From the NCBI RefSeq assembly GCF_900114015.1, contig NZ_FORN01000018.1, forward strand, positions 30,110 to 94,109: a stretch of 64,000 bases of DNA, written 5' to 3'. The stretch comes from Caulobacter sp. UNC279MFTsu5.1 (GTDB taxonomy: Bacteria; Pseudomonadota; Alphaproteobacteria; Caulobacterales; Caulobacteraceae). This document shows positions 8,094 through 16,344 of the stretch, piece by piece. Within the stretch, counting starts at the first letter, position 1; each line of letters starts with the position of its first letter. The position numbers were made by a program, and so were the translations under genes. The notes under the pieces were generated by a model. That model was given only the letters and a program-made list of their open reading frames with translations, searched no databases and was not told where the DNA came from.

Positions 8094-8208
8094 GGCGCGT
8101 GATGGCTCGACTGGAGGCCCGGCGGAAGGCTCGATGATGGACGGGCGCTAGCTGCATGATCTGGGCCCGAAACTCAAGCGCCGAAGCACATCGCCCCGGC
8201 GTGGCCGC

Positions 8209-9198
8209 CTACCAGTGCGGCCTGAGGCTGAACGAAAAGGCGACCATCTCGTCCTTCTGGGTGGCCATGCCCATGATCTGGTCCTTGGCCCTGATCTTGC
8301 GGTGCACATAGCCGAACGAGGCCTGCATGGGTCCCTTGCGCCAGGCCAGGCCGGCCTGGCCGTCGCCGACCAGCTTGCTGCTCGCGTCGGTGGTGACCCC
8401 CGCCCGGCTCCAGTCGCCGTCGCCGTTGCGCAGCATGTTCAGGCCCACGGCCTGGCCGCTGGCGGCGGCGAACATGTACCAGCGCCCGCGCTGGCCGAAC
8501 TGGCGGCCGTCCTCGACGCCCAGCGAGTTGACGACCTGGTCGCCCATCTTCTTGCCGAACCGCACCGTGGCCCCGGCCTCGGCCGAGCCGCCGGCCCCGC
8601 CGAAGCCCAGGCCGGCGTGCGGCGTGACGTCCAGGGCGTACTTGCCGGCCCCCAGCGACACCGCCGCCGGCCAGCCGCGGGTGACGGTGACGTCGACGTC
8701 GCGATCCTCGAAGCTGTCCTGCTCGGGCCGCACCAGGGCCAGGGGCCGGGTCCGCCCCTGCGGCGCGACGCTGGCCACCGACACGCGGACCGAGTCGACG
8801 GCGTGCGCGCCCTCGCCGACCACGAAGGCGTTGGACCGCCAGGTGACCGGGCCGCGGTCCTGGTAATAGCGGTTGGCGTCCAGCAGGCCGGCGTCGCCAT
8901 AGGCGCCCGCGGGCGACAGCGCGAAGCTGGGATCGCTGGCGCGCCCGGTCCTGGCGGCGGGCGCCTCGGCGAAACCGACGGCGGCGCCGGCGGGGCGGAC
9001 ATTGCGGACGCCGAGATCGATCGGCGCGCCGGCGCGCATGTCGACGACGAAACTGGGCGAGGCGGCCTTGCGGGCGGCGCTCGACGTCTTATTTGAAGGC
9101 CTGGACGACTTGGCGGATCCGATCGGCTGGGCCTGCGCCGCGGCGACAGCCAGCGCGCTTATCCCAATGATCGCGGCCAATGCCGTGTACGCGCGCAT
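8209..9198 (-). CDS. Exported beta-rich protein, resembles lipid A-modifier LpxR family (DUF2219)
   Basis: A 329-residue protein with a Sec signal peptide ending near AAAQA (about residue 22). The C-terminal third (GRWYMFAAASGQAVGLNML..., then LVGDGQAGLAWRKGPMQASFGYVHRKI, ending FSFSLRPHW) resembles the last strands of outer-membrane LpxR-family barrels, including the aromatic C-terminus. LpxR removes the 3'-acyloxyacyl chain of lipid A. However, I cannot locate the usual N-terminal Asn-Asp and His catalytic residues, so this may be a non-catalytic barrel. It is alone, between the zinc-ribbon gene and nrdA. An uncharacterised outer-membrane protein is the safe alternative. Confidence 0.55.
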   Translation of the reverse strand: MRAYTALAAIIGISALAVAAAQAQPIGSAKSSRPSNKTSSAARKAASPSFVVDMRAGAPIDLGVRNVRPAGAAVGFAEAPAARTGRASDPSFALSPAGAYGDAGLLDANRYYQDRGPVTWRSNAFVVGEGAHAVDSVRVSVASVAPQGRTRPLALVRPEQDSFEDRDVDVTVTRGWPAAVSLGAGKYALDVTPHAGLGFGGAGGSAEAGATVRFGKKMGDQVVNSLGVEDGRQFGQRGRWYMFAAASGQAVGLNMLRNGDGDWSRAGVTTDASSKLVGDGQAGLAWRKGPMQASFGYVHRKIRAKDQIMGMATQKDEMVAFSFSLRPHW

Positions 9199-9311
9199 TC
9201 AGGTCCCCAGAACCCTTTGTCCCCGCGGAAAGCCTACTCGGAATTCGAACGGCGTCCATGGGACAAATCCCCACGTCATGAACATTTCTTATTGGCTTAG
9301 GTTCCCGACGC

Positions 9312-9344
9312 GAAAACGGCGCCGCGGGGGTCCGCGACGCCGTT
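9312..9344 (-). terminator. Intrinsic terminator of nrdA
   Basis: On the minus strand the arms AACGGCGTCGCGG and CCGCGGCGCCGTT pair with one mismatch and run into TTTTCG. The hairpin begins about 30 bp after the nrdA stop codon. Confidence 0.75.
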
Positions 9345-9373
9345 GATGTCCAGGGTTTCCCGAGCGTCGGCCG

Positions 9374-11248
9374 CTACTGGCAGGCCAGGCATTCCTCGTA
9401 GTCGGTCTTGGTCGGGGCGTCGAAGCCGTTGGCCGGCCCCGCCAGGGCGACGTCGGAACCGGCGTAGGACGCCCGCTGCACCGACTTGGAGCGCAGGTAG
9501 TACAGCGACTTCACGCCGCGCTCCCAGGCCTGCCAGTGCAGCATGTGCAGGTCCCACTTGTCGACGTCGCCGGGCAGGAAGATGTTCACCGACTGGCTCT
9601 GGCAGACCTCCGGCGTGCGGTCGGCGGCCAGTTCGACCACCCAGCGCTGGTCCAGCTCGAAGGCGGTCTTGTAGACGTCCTTGTCGTCCTGGCTGAGGAA
9701 GTCCAGGTGCTGGACCGAGCCCTCGTTCTCCAGGATCGAGCCCCAGACCGCGTCGGTGTTCTGGCCCTTCTCCTCGAGAAGCTTCTCCAGGTAGGGGTTC
9801 TTGACGGCGAACGAGCCCGACAAGGTCTTGTGCGTATAGATATTGGCCGGGATCGGCTCGATGCCGGCCGAGGCGCCGCCGCAGATGATCGAGATAGAGG
9901 CGGTCGGGGCGATGGCCAGCTTGTGCGAGAAGCGCTCCATCGAACCGCGCTCGGCGGCGTCCGGGCACGGGCCCTTCTCCTCGCCGATGGCGATCGACGC
10001 CTTGTCGGCCTCGCGGCGCAGATGCTTGAACATCCGCATGTTCCAGCTCTTGGCCAGGGCGCTCTCGAACGGCACGTTCTGGCTTTGCAGGAAGCTGTGG
10101 AAGCCCATCAGGCCCAGGCCCACCGAGCGCTCGCGCATGGCGGCGTAGGCGGCGGTCGAGGCGGCGTCCGGGGCGCGGTCGATGAAGTCCTGCAGGACGT
10201 TGTCGAGGAAGCGCATGATGTCCTCGATGAACATCGGGTGGTCGCGCCATTCCAGGAACGTCTCGGCGTTGACCGACGACAGGCAGCAGACGGCCGTGCG
10301 GTCCTTGCCCAGGTGGTCGACGCCGGTGTGCAGCATGATCTCGCTGCACAGGTTCGACTGGCGAACCTTCAGGCCCAGCTCGCGCTGGTGCTGGGGCATG
10401 GCGCGGTTCACGGTGTCGGAGAAGATCAGGTAGGGCTCGCCGGTCTGCAGGCGCAGCTCCAGAACCTTCTGCCACAGGGCGCGGGCGTCGACCTCGCGCA
10501 GCACCTCGCCCGTCTTGGGCGAGCGCAGGCCGAACTTGTGGCCGTCGCGGACGGCGTGCATGAACTCGTCGGTGATCGAGATGCCGTGGTGCAGGTTCAG
10601 GGACTTGCGGTTGAAGTCGCCCGACGCCTTGCGGATCTCCAGGAACTCTTCGATCTCCGGGTGGTGGATGTCCAGATAGACGGCCGCCGAGCCGCGGCGC
10701 AGGGACCCTTGGCTGATCGCCAGGGTCAGGCTGTCCATCACGCGGATGAAGGGGATGATGCCGCTGGTCTGGCCCTGGCCCTTGACCTTCTCGCCGATCG
10801 ACCGGACGCCGCCCCAGTAGGTGCCGATGCCGCCGCCGTTGGCCGCCAGCCAGACGTTCTCGTTCCAGACGCCCAGGATGCCGTCCAGGCTGTCGTTGAC
10901 GGCGTTCAGGAAGCAGCTGATCGGCAGGCCGCGCTCGGCGCCGCCGTTGCTGAGCACCGGGGTCGACGGCATGAACCACAGCTTGCTCATGTAGTCGTAG
11001 ACGCGCTGGGCGTGGTCGGCGTCGTCGGCGAAGGCCGTCGACACGCGGGCGAACATGTCCTGGTACGACTCGCCCGGCAGCAGGTAGCGGTCCTCCAGCG
11101 TAGTCTTGCCGAAATCGGTCAGCAGGGCGTCGCGCGAGCGGTCGACCTCGACCTTGCGCACCAGCGCCAGTTTCGGCCGTTCCGAGGTCCGCAGGCCTTC
11201 GGTGCGGGCCTGGGGGACAGCCGTCGTCTTCGCCGCTTCACTGCTCAT
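9374..11248 (-). CDS. nrdA: Class Ia ribonucleotide reductase alpha subunit, lacking the N-terminal ATP-cone
   Basis: NrdA carries the active site that reduces ribonucleoside diphosphates. The 624 residues include the catalytic N299-x-C301-x-E303 (NLCSEI), the redox cysteine pair C112 and C321 (C322 adjacent), the YY radical-transfer pair in SLYYLRS, and a C-terminal ECLAC shuttle (C620, C623). The protein is clearly shorter than the roughly 760 residues of E. coli NrdA. The sequence goes almost directly into the ten-stranded barrel region, so the allosteric ATP-cone that senses dATP is missing. I chose the ATG at 11248; the ORF's further TTG at 11254 adds two residues. NrdR-like boxes lie upstream and a terminator downstream. 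Its partner nrdB is at 2723-3763. Confidence 0.96.
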   Translation of the reverse strand: MSSEAAKTTAVPQARTEGLRTSERPKLALVRKVEVDRSRDALLTDFGKTTLEDRYLLPGESYQDMFARVSTAFADDADHAQRVYDYMSKLWFMPSTPVLSNGGAERGLPISCFLNAVNDSLDGILGVWNENVWLAANGGGIGTYWGGVRSIGEKVKGQGQTSGIIPFIRVMDSLTLAISQGSLRRGSAAVYLDIHHPEIEEFLEIRKASGDFNRKSLNLHHGISITDEFMHAVRDGHKFGLRSPKTGEVLREVDARALWQKVLELRLQTGEPYLIFSDTVNRAMPQHQRELGLKVRQSNLCSEIMLHTGVDHLGKDRTAVCCLSSVNAETFLEWRDHPMFIEDIMRFLDNVLQDFIDRAPDAASTAAYAAMRERSVGLGLMGFHSFLQSQNVPFESALAKSWNMRMFKHLRREADKASIAIGEEKGPCPDAAERGSMERFSHKLAIAPTASISIICGGASAGIEPIPANIYTHKTLSGSFAVKNPYLEKLLEEKGQNTDAVWGSILENEGSVQHLDFLSQDDKDVYKTAFELDQRWVVELAADRTPEVCQSQSVNIFLPGDVDKWDLHMLHWQAWERGVKSLYYLRSKSVQRASYAGSDVALAGPANGFDAPTKTDYEECLACQ

Positions 11249-11303
11249 GATCAAAAATCCATAATCAATCAGCGAGTTCCGGAGAAGGGAACGCCCCGTC
11301 CAG

Positions 11304-11350
11304 CCGCTATATCTTGTGGCCGAGGAGCCCCCTCAGCCCACATATGGGGC
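11304..11350 (-). promoter_or_regulatory. Paired NrdR-like boxes upstream of nrdA
   Basis: The box at 11304-11319 reads CCGCTATATCTTGTGG. It matches the core of the NrdR consensus (CwAtATaTwGtg) at all but one core position. A second, weaker copy at 11335-11350 keeps C, A, ATAT and G at the expected places. The two start 31 bp apart, the same spacing as the pair at nrdB. They lie 55-105 bp upstream of the nrdA ATG. Confidence 0.6.
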
Positions 11351-11365
11351 CACAGTGGCTAATGA

Positions 11366-11407
11366 CTCGTCAACGACGAGATGCGCCTCGCGGGCGAGTT
11401 TTTTCTT
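11366..11407 (+). terminator. Possible plus-strand terminator in the nrdA-ompA gap
   Basis: A CTCGTC/GACGAG hairpin (11366-11380) is followed by a short CTCG-CGGG-CGAG hairpin and then TTTTTTCTT (11399-11407). No protein gene on the plus strand precedes it, so it would end an unannotated transcript. The remainder of the 462-bp gap (about 11408-11653) holds nothing I can support. Confidence 0.35.
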
Positions 11408-11653
11408 AACAAGCTGTGAACGAACGACGGTCGCCTGGAAGATGCTGGGCAGGATCAAAGGGTTGCACGGCCTAGGCAATCGCCGCTGCGACGCCCTGTC
11501 GCGGGCCACAAAGAAGTGATCCGGTCGCGGACTGGATTCCGCCGAAAAGCCCTTGCCTCGGCGAAGCTCCCGCCGACTGGCGATCCAACGCTCACGGCGC
11601 ATCTTTCGCCCTCCCGCGCGCGCCCTTCGGTTTGGCGCGAAGGCGCGCGACGC

Positions 11654-11686
11654 AAAAGAAAAGGGCCCGGCGTCGCCGCCGGGCCC
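11654..11686 (-). terminator. Intrinsic terminator of the OmpA-family gene
   Basis: On the minus strand a perfect 10-bp GGGCCCGGCG/CGCCGGGCCC stem with a 4-nt loop is followed by TTTTCTTTT. It sits 25 bp after the stop codon of the OmpA-like gene. Confidence 0.88.
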
Positions 11687-11710
11687 TCAACTTCGGTGGT
11701 GATCTTGATC

Positions 11711-12916
11711 TTAGAAGTTGATCGAGATCGTGGAACGGCGGTTCAGCGGTTCCTTCACACCGTCGCCGGTGGCGACGGCCGGGGCGCTTTCACCCTTCCA
11801 GTCAACGGCCAGGGTGTCGGCGGCGACACCGGCGCCGACCAGGGCGTCAGCCACGGCCTTCGCACGACGCTCCGAGAGCTTGGCGTTGTACTTCGGCGAA
11901 CCCGAGGTGTCGGTGTGACCGACAACCACCAGCTTGGTGGCGTGACCCGAGGTCGCGTAGGTCGCGGCTTCCGAAACCACCGACTGGGCTTCCGGCGTCA
12001 GCACGTACTGATCGAACGGGAAGTAGACGATGAACTCGCGCGCTTCGTACTGCACCGGCGGCGGAGGCGGCGGGGGCGGAGGAGGCGGCGGGGGCGGAGG
12101 CGGAGGCGGCGGGGGCGGCGGGGGCGGCGGCGGCGGGGGCGGCGGAGCGGCGAAGGAATAGCGCAGACCGACGGTCAGCGATTGGTCCTTGTACTGGCCC
12201 TCGAACGCGCCGGGGTTGATCGGGCCCGAGCCGGTGGTTTGCCAGGCGTGATCCTGGGTCGCGAACCAGCGATAGGTCACGTCGACCTTCAGCTTGTCGG
12301 TCGCCTTGATCGAAGCGCCGGCGATGGCCTGCCACGCGACGGCGATGTCGTCGTCGTCGGCGGTCAGGTTCTGGATGGCCGGGTTGGTCGCGGTGACCGG
12401 ACCGACGCCGCTGAACTGACCCAGCGCGTCGACGTCCAGGCGGTTGATGCCCACGCCGGCGCCCAGGAAGGGGTTGATCCACGAGTCCGGCGCGAAATCG
12501 TACAGGACGTTGACCATCAGCGACCAGGAGTCGATCGAGCCCGACGGGCTGCCGCAGGTCGGAGCGGCCGCGGTGCGGGTCACGCCGGGCGTGCAGAGCG
12601 CGTACGGCTGCTGACGGACCGGGTTGCCGCGAACGCTGGTCAGGTCGCCGGGGCGATAGCCGCCCTCGACTTCGGCGCGCCAGTTCGGGTTGAACTGGTA
12701 GCCCAGGCGGACGAAGCCGGCCCAGTCGTTGTCGGTCGACCAGGTCCAGTGCGCCGGAGCGCCATCCCGCAGGGCCAAGTCTGATTCGGTATTGATGCCC
12801 TCGGGCCAGTGATAGCCGAGGTCGACCGCGCCGTACCAGCCGGTCTCTTGGGCCGAAGCGGCGCCAGCGGCGAACACCGCGGCCAGAGCCACTCCCGCCA
12901 GGAGTTGGAGTTTCAT
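11711..12916 (-). CDS. OmpA-family outer-membrane protein with a 30-residue polyproline linker
   Basis: A 401-residue outer-membrane protein. Residues 1-22 are a signal peptide ending ASA. Residues 23-257 form a beta-rich domain like an 8-stranded OmpA barrel (ETGWYGAVDLGYHW..., LRYSFAAP). Residues 258-287 are 30 uninterrupted prolines, encoded by a nearly pure C/G tract. Residues about 295-401 are an OmpA-like peptidoglycan-binding domain (YFPFDQYVLTPEA, VVVGHTDTSGS, NAKLSERRA, NRRSTISI), with the Asp and Arg residues that bind diaminopimelate. It anchors the outer membrane to peptidoglycan. Translating 30 prolines should depend strongly on EF-P. The 328-bp upstream gap probably holds its promoter (an AT-rich TATAAC lies at about 12964), but no start signal is certain. 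A strong terminator follows. Confidence 0.95.
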   Translation of the reverse strand: MKLQLLAGVALAAVFAAGAASAQETGWYGAVDLGYHWPEGINTESDLALRDGAPAHWTWSTDNDWAGFVRLGYQFNPNWRAEVEGGYRPGDLTSVRGNPVRQQPYALCTPGVTRTAAAPTCGSPSGSIDSWSLMVNVLYDFAPDSWINPFLGAGVGINRLDVDALGQFSGVGPVTATNPAIQNLTADDDDIAVAWQAIAGASIKATDKLKVDVTYRWFATQDHAWQTTGSGPINPGAFEGQYKDQSLTVGLRYSFAAPPPPPPPPPPPPPPPPPPPPPPPPPPPPPPVQYEAREFIVYFPFDQYVLTPEAQSVVSEAATYATSGHATKLVVVGHTDTSGSPKYNAKLSERRAKAVADALVGAGVAADTLAVDWKGESAPAVATGDGVKEPLNRRSTISINF

Positions 12917-13244
12917 ATCAAGAGCCCTCTATTGCCCTGCACCGGCCGAGACCGACCGAGCATTGTTATACCAAGGCGCACGATCCGCGAAAGTGTCAGC
13001 AGAGCAACACCTGCCAGGTTTCGGCGCCCCCTTAGAGAAGACGCCGCGAACACCTGACCGCCCCCACAGAATCAACTTCCGAGCGTTTCGGCTGACTGTC
13101 TCGGAAAAAGCGCCAGCGTGGTACCGGTTCGCACGTGAATCCGCGCAGCGCAAGGCCTTGAGCACGTTTTGCCCTGCGCAGACGCCTAAAAACGTCGCAT
13201 TCGGCCGCGAATTCCACCGCAGCGCACAAAGGGCGCCGGCTACC

Positions 13245-14423
13245 TCAGTCCAGGGTACGGCGATAGCGCGACATGGCGGCGGCGGCGATCGCCACGACAA
13301 ATACCGCCAGGGCGGCAAGACTTGTCCACAGGTCCGCAAGTCCCAGCCCCTTAAGTAAAGAGCCGCGCACGACCCGCAGGAAATGGGTCACTGGAATCAC
13401 GCTGCCCAGGGCCTGGGCCCAGGCCGGCATGCCCCGGAACGGGAACATGAAGCCCGACAGCAGAATCGACGGCAGAATGTAAAAGAATGACATCTGCACG
13501 GCCTGCAGCTGGTTGCGGGCCACGGTCGAGATCAGGAAGCCCAGCGACAGCGACCCGAGGATGAACAACACCACGCCCAAGGCCAAGGCGTCCCAGCCGC
13601 CCGCCATCGGCACCGAGAACAGCACCCGCGCCAGGATCAGGATCACCACCGTCTGGATCAGGCCGACCACCACATAGGGCGACAGCTTGCCGATCATCAC
13701 CTCGATCGGCTTGGCCGGCGTGGCCAGCAGGCTCTCCATGGTGCCGCGCTCGTATTCGCGGGTCATGCCCAGCGAGGTCATCATCACCAGGGTCAGGGAC
13801 AGCACCACGCCCAGCAGGCCGGGCACGATGTTGTAGGCGGTGATGGCCTCGGGATTGTAGCGGCGGTGGATCACCACCTCGAACGGGTCCTTCCCCGTCT
13901 GGGCCGCCGCGCCCACCAGGTCACGCGAGAGCGCCGTGCGCGGAAGGTTGGCCAGGGCGGCGATGGCCCCGCCGGTGGCGGCGGGGTCGGAGGCGTCGGC
14001 CTCGACCAGGATCTGGGCGTCGTCGCCGCGCACCACCCGGCGGGTGAAGTCGGCGGGGATGGTCAGGGCGAACTGCACCTCGCCCCGGGCGATCGCCCGG
14101 TCCAGCTCCTCGGGCGAGGCGGCCTCGCGGACGATCCTGAAATAGCCGTTGTGGGCCAGGGCCGAGAGGGTCGAGCGGGCCATCGGCCCGTGGTCCTGCA
14201 CCAGCACCGCCGTGGGCAGGTCGCGCGGGTCGCTATTGATGGCGTAGCCGAACAGCATCAGCTGGACGATCGGCATGACCAGGATCATCGCATAGGTCAG
14301 CCGGTCCCGCGTGAGCTGGATGAACTCCTTGGTCAGCACCGCCAGGATGCGGTTCAGCGACAATCCTCGACCTGAAGATTGGCCGCGATCTGGAGCCCCC
14401 GGATCGGACGACCGGGCGCTCAT
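13245..14423 (-). CDS. ABC-2 type transporter permease (YbhS/YbhR-like)
   Basis: A 392-residue membrane subunit of an ABC exporter. It has one N-terminal helix (about residues 42-62, LTYAMILVMPIVQLMLFGYAI), a large extracytoplasmic domain (about residues 70-200) and five C-terminal helices beginning NIVPGLLGVVLSLTLVMMTSLGM. TREYERGTMESLLATP is the conserved coupling segment of ABC-2 permeases. Its ATG overlaps the stop of the ATPase gene by 4 bp (ATGA), so translation is coupled. It is the last gene of the TetR-HlyD-ATPase-permease operon. That resembles E. coli cecR-ybhGFSR, but here a single permease and a single ATPase are present, so both would work as homodimers. It is predicted to export drugs or other amphiphiles. 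Confidence 0.9.
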   Translation of the reverse strand: MSARSSDPGAPDRGQSSGRGLSLNRILAVLTKEFIQLTRDRLTYAMILVMPIVQLMLFGYAINSDPRDLPTAVLVQDHGPMARSTLSALAHNGYFRIVREAASPEELDRAIARGEVQFALTIPADFTRRVVRGDDAQILVEADASDPAATGGAIAALANLPRTALSRDLVGAAAQTGKDPFEVVIHRRYNPEAITAYNIVPGLLGVVLSLTLVMMTSLGMTREYERGTMESLLATPAKPIEVMIGKLSPYVVVGLIQTVVILILARVLFSVPMAGGWDALALGVVLFILGSLSLGFLISTVARNQLQAVQMSFFYILPSILLSGFMFPFRGMPAWAQALGSVIPVTHFLRVVRGSLLKGLGLADLWTSLAALAVFVVAIAAAAMSRYRRTLD

Positions 14424-15361
14424 TGGAAGTTGTCCTTCGACGAGGCCATCAGCTGGATGAACACGTCCTCCAGGGTCGGCGAGACCTCGCTCCAGACGAA
14501 GGGCGGCTTGCGGTAGGGGGCGATGGCCGCCTCCAGGGCCGCGCGGTCCTGGCCGCTGACGTGCAGGGCGGCCCCGAACGGCGCGGCCATGGCCACGCCC
14601 GGCGCCTCGGACAGCGCGCGGCCCAGGCGGTCGGCCCCCGGCCCCTCGGCGCGGAAGGTGGTCAGGCCCGACTGGCCGATCACCTCGTCCAGCGTGCCGC
14701 GCGCCATCAGCTTGCCATAGGCGATGTAGGCGATGTCGTGGCAGCGCTCGGCCTCGTCCATGTAGTGGGTCGAGACCATCACGGTCAGGCCCTCGGCCGA
14801 CAGGGCGTGAATCTCGTCCCAGAACTCGCGCCGCGCCTGGGGGTCGACCCCGGCGGTGGGCTCGTCCAGCAGCAGCAGGCGCGGCTCGTGCAGCACGCAG
14901 GAGGCCAGGGCCAGGCGCTGCTTCCAGCCGCCCGACAGGCTGCCGGCCAGCTGCTTCTGGCGATTGACCAGGCCCAGGCGGTCCAGGGCCTCGTCCACCC
15001 GCTGGCGACGGCGGTCCAGGCCGTAGATCCGGGCCGTGAAGTCAAGGTTCTCGCGGATCGACAGGTCCTCGTAGAGCGAGAACTTCTGGGTCATGTAGCC
15101 GGTCTGGCGCTTGATCGCCTCGGCGCGCCGCCGGAAGTCCAGGCCCAGCACCGCGCCCTCGCCGCCGTCCGGGGTCAGCAGGCCGCACAGCATCCGCAGG
15201 GTGGTGGTCTTGCCCGAGCCGTTGGGACCCAGGAAGCCGGTGATCTTGCCCGCTCCCACCTGGATGGTCAGGTCCTGGACCACGTGCTTGTCGCCGTACG
15301 ACTTGTCCAGGCCGCGAACATCCACCGCCAGATCGGCGGCGGCGGGGTCGGCCGCGCTCAC
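14420..15361 (-). CDS. ABC transporter ATP-binding protein of a drug-export system
   Basis: A 313-residue ATPase with a complete nucleotide-binding domain: Walker A GPNGSGKT (residues 45-52), signature LSGGWKQR (residues 142-149), Walker B LLLLDEP (residues 162-168) and an H-loop in STHYMDEAE. The family resembles YbhF and CcmA-type multidrug ATPases, but there is only one such domain, whereas E. coli YbhF has two. I chose the GTG at 15361, which overlaps the HlyD stop (GTGA). The longer ORF upstream is HlyD DNA read in another frame. Its stop overlaps the permease start. Confidence 0.92.
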   Translation of the reverse strand: MSAADPAAADLAVDVRGLDKSYGDKHVVQDLTIQVGAGKITGFLGPNGSGKTTTLRMLCGLLTPDGGEGAVLGLDFRRRAEAIKRQTGYMTQKFSLYEDLSIRENLDFTARIYGLDRRRQRVDEALDRLGLVNRQKQLAGSLSGGWKQRLALASCVLHEPRLLLLDEPTAGVDPQARREFWDEIHALSAEGLTVMVSTHYMDEAERCHDIAYIAYGKLMARGTLDEVIGQSGLTTFRAEGPGADRLGRALSEAPGVAMAAPFGAALHVSGQDRAALEAAIAPYRKPPFVWSEVSPTLEDVFIQLMASSKDNFQ

Positions 15362-16344
15362 TTTCCCGCCCCCTTCAGCGGGACCACGTCGACCGGCAGG
15401 CCGGGCGGCAGGTCGGCCGGATGGTCCGGCAGGGCCTCGACCAGGAACACCAGCCGGTCGCGGGCGTCGCGGCTGTAGATCACCGGCGGGGTGAATTCGG
15501 CCCGGGGACTGACGAAATTGATCCGGGCCCAGAGACCGCCCTTGCAGCCGTCGCAGGCGAAGGCGATCCGCGTCCCGGGCCGATAGAGCGCGACCTCGGC
15601 CTGGGGCACGTAGAAGCGCAGCCGCACCCGGTCGTCGGCCAGCAGGGCCACCACCGGCTGGTTGGCCGCCACCCACTCGCCGGGCTGGTAGAAGACGTCC
15701 TGCACCCGGGCGGCCGTCGGGGCCCGGGGGCTGATCTGGTCGAGGCGGCTTTGGGCGGCCGCCAGCTGGTCGCGGGCCGCGGCGGCCTGGCTCTGGGCGG
15801 CGCGGACGGCGTCCGGCCGCGCGCCCAGCGTGCCGACCCGGCGCTGCTGCTCGACGGTGCGGACATTGGCCTGGGCGGTCCTCAGCGCCGCCTTGGCCTG
15901 GTCCAGCCGGGCCGGCGCATAGATCCCCCGGGCCGCCAGGGGCGCGACCCGGTTGTAGTCGGCCTGGGCCTCCGCCAGGGCGGCTGCGGCGGCGGCGCGC
16001 TGGGCGTCATAGACCGCCAGCTCGTCGGGCCGCTGCCCCTTGGCGGCGTCCAGCGCCTGGGACTGGGCGGCGGCGGCCTGGGACGCGGCCTGGTCGCGGG
16101 CGGCGACCAGCTGGCCGGCGTCCAGGGCGAACAGCGGCTGGCCGGCCGCCACCCGCTGGCCGCGTTGCACCGACACCGTGCTGACCGGCCCGGCCGCCGA
16201 CGCCCCGACATACAGCGTCTCGCCCTCGACATAGCCCGACAATCGCCGGGGATGGGCCGCGCCCGACCCCCAGATCCGCCAGGCCACGAACCCGACCAGC
16301 AGGACCGCCGCGACGGCCAGGGCGATGCGGACCGGCGGCTTCAT
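15358..16344 (-). CDS. HlyD-family periplasmic adaptor subunit
   Basis: A 328-residue membrane-fusion protein. It has one N-terminal transmembrane helix (about residues 6-26) and a lipoyl-like half domain (VSTVSVQRGQRVAAGQPLFAL). A long alanine- and glutamine-rich coiled-coil hairpin follows (about residues 78-205), then the second lipoyl half (ARVQDVFYQPGEWVAANQPV) and a beta-barrel region. It links the ABC exporter to an outer-membrane channel and is most like YbhG. The ATG at 16344 overlaps the TetR stop (ATGA) and the 3' end overlaps the ATPase start. No outer-membrane factor (TolC) gene is nearby. Confidence 0.92.
   Translation of the reverse strand: MKPPVRIALAVAAVLLVGFVAWRIWGSGAAHPRRLSGYVEGETLYVGASAAGPVSTVSVQRGQRVAAGQPLFALDAGQLVAARDQAASQAAAAQSQALDAAKGQRPDELAVYDAQRAAAAAALAEAQADYNRVAPLAARGIYAPARLDQAKAALRTAQANVRTVEQQRRVGTLGARPDAVRAAQSQAAAARDQLAAAQSRLDQISPRAPTAARVQDVFYQPGEWVAANQPVVALLADDRVRLRFYVPQAEVALYRPGTRIAFACDGCKGGLWARINFVSPRAEFTPPVIYSRDARDRLVFLVEALPDHPADLPPGLPVDVVPLKGAGK

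Noticed and set aside
11333..11602. An 89-codon minus-strand ORF between ompA and nrdA
   Set aside because: It has no ribosome site and overlaps the candidate NrdR region and the plus-strand terminator. The sequence is Arg-rich and not protein-like.
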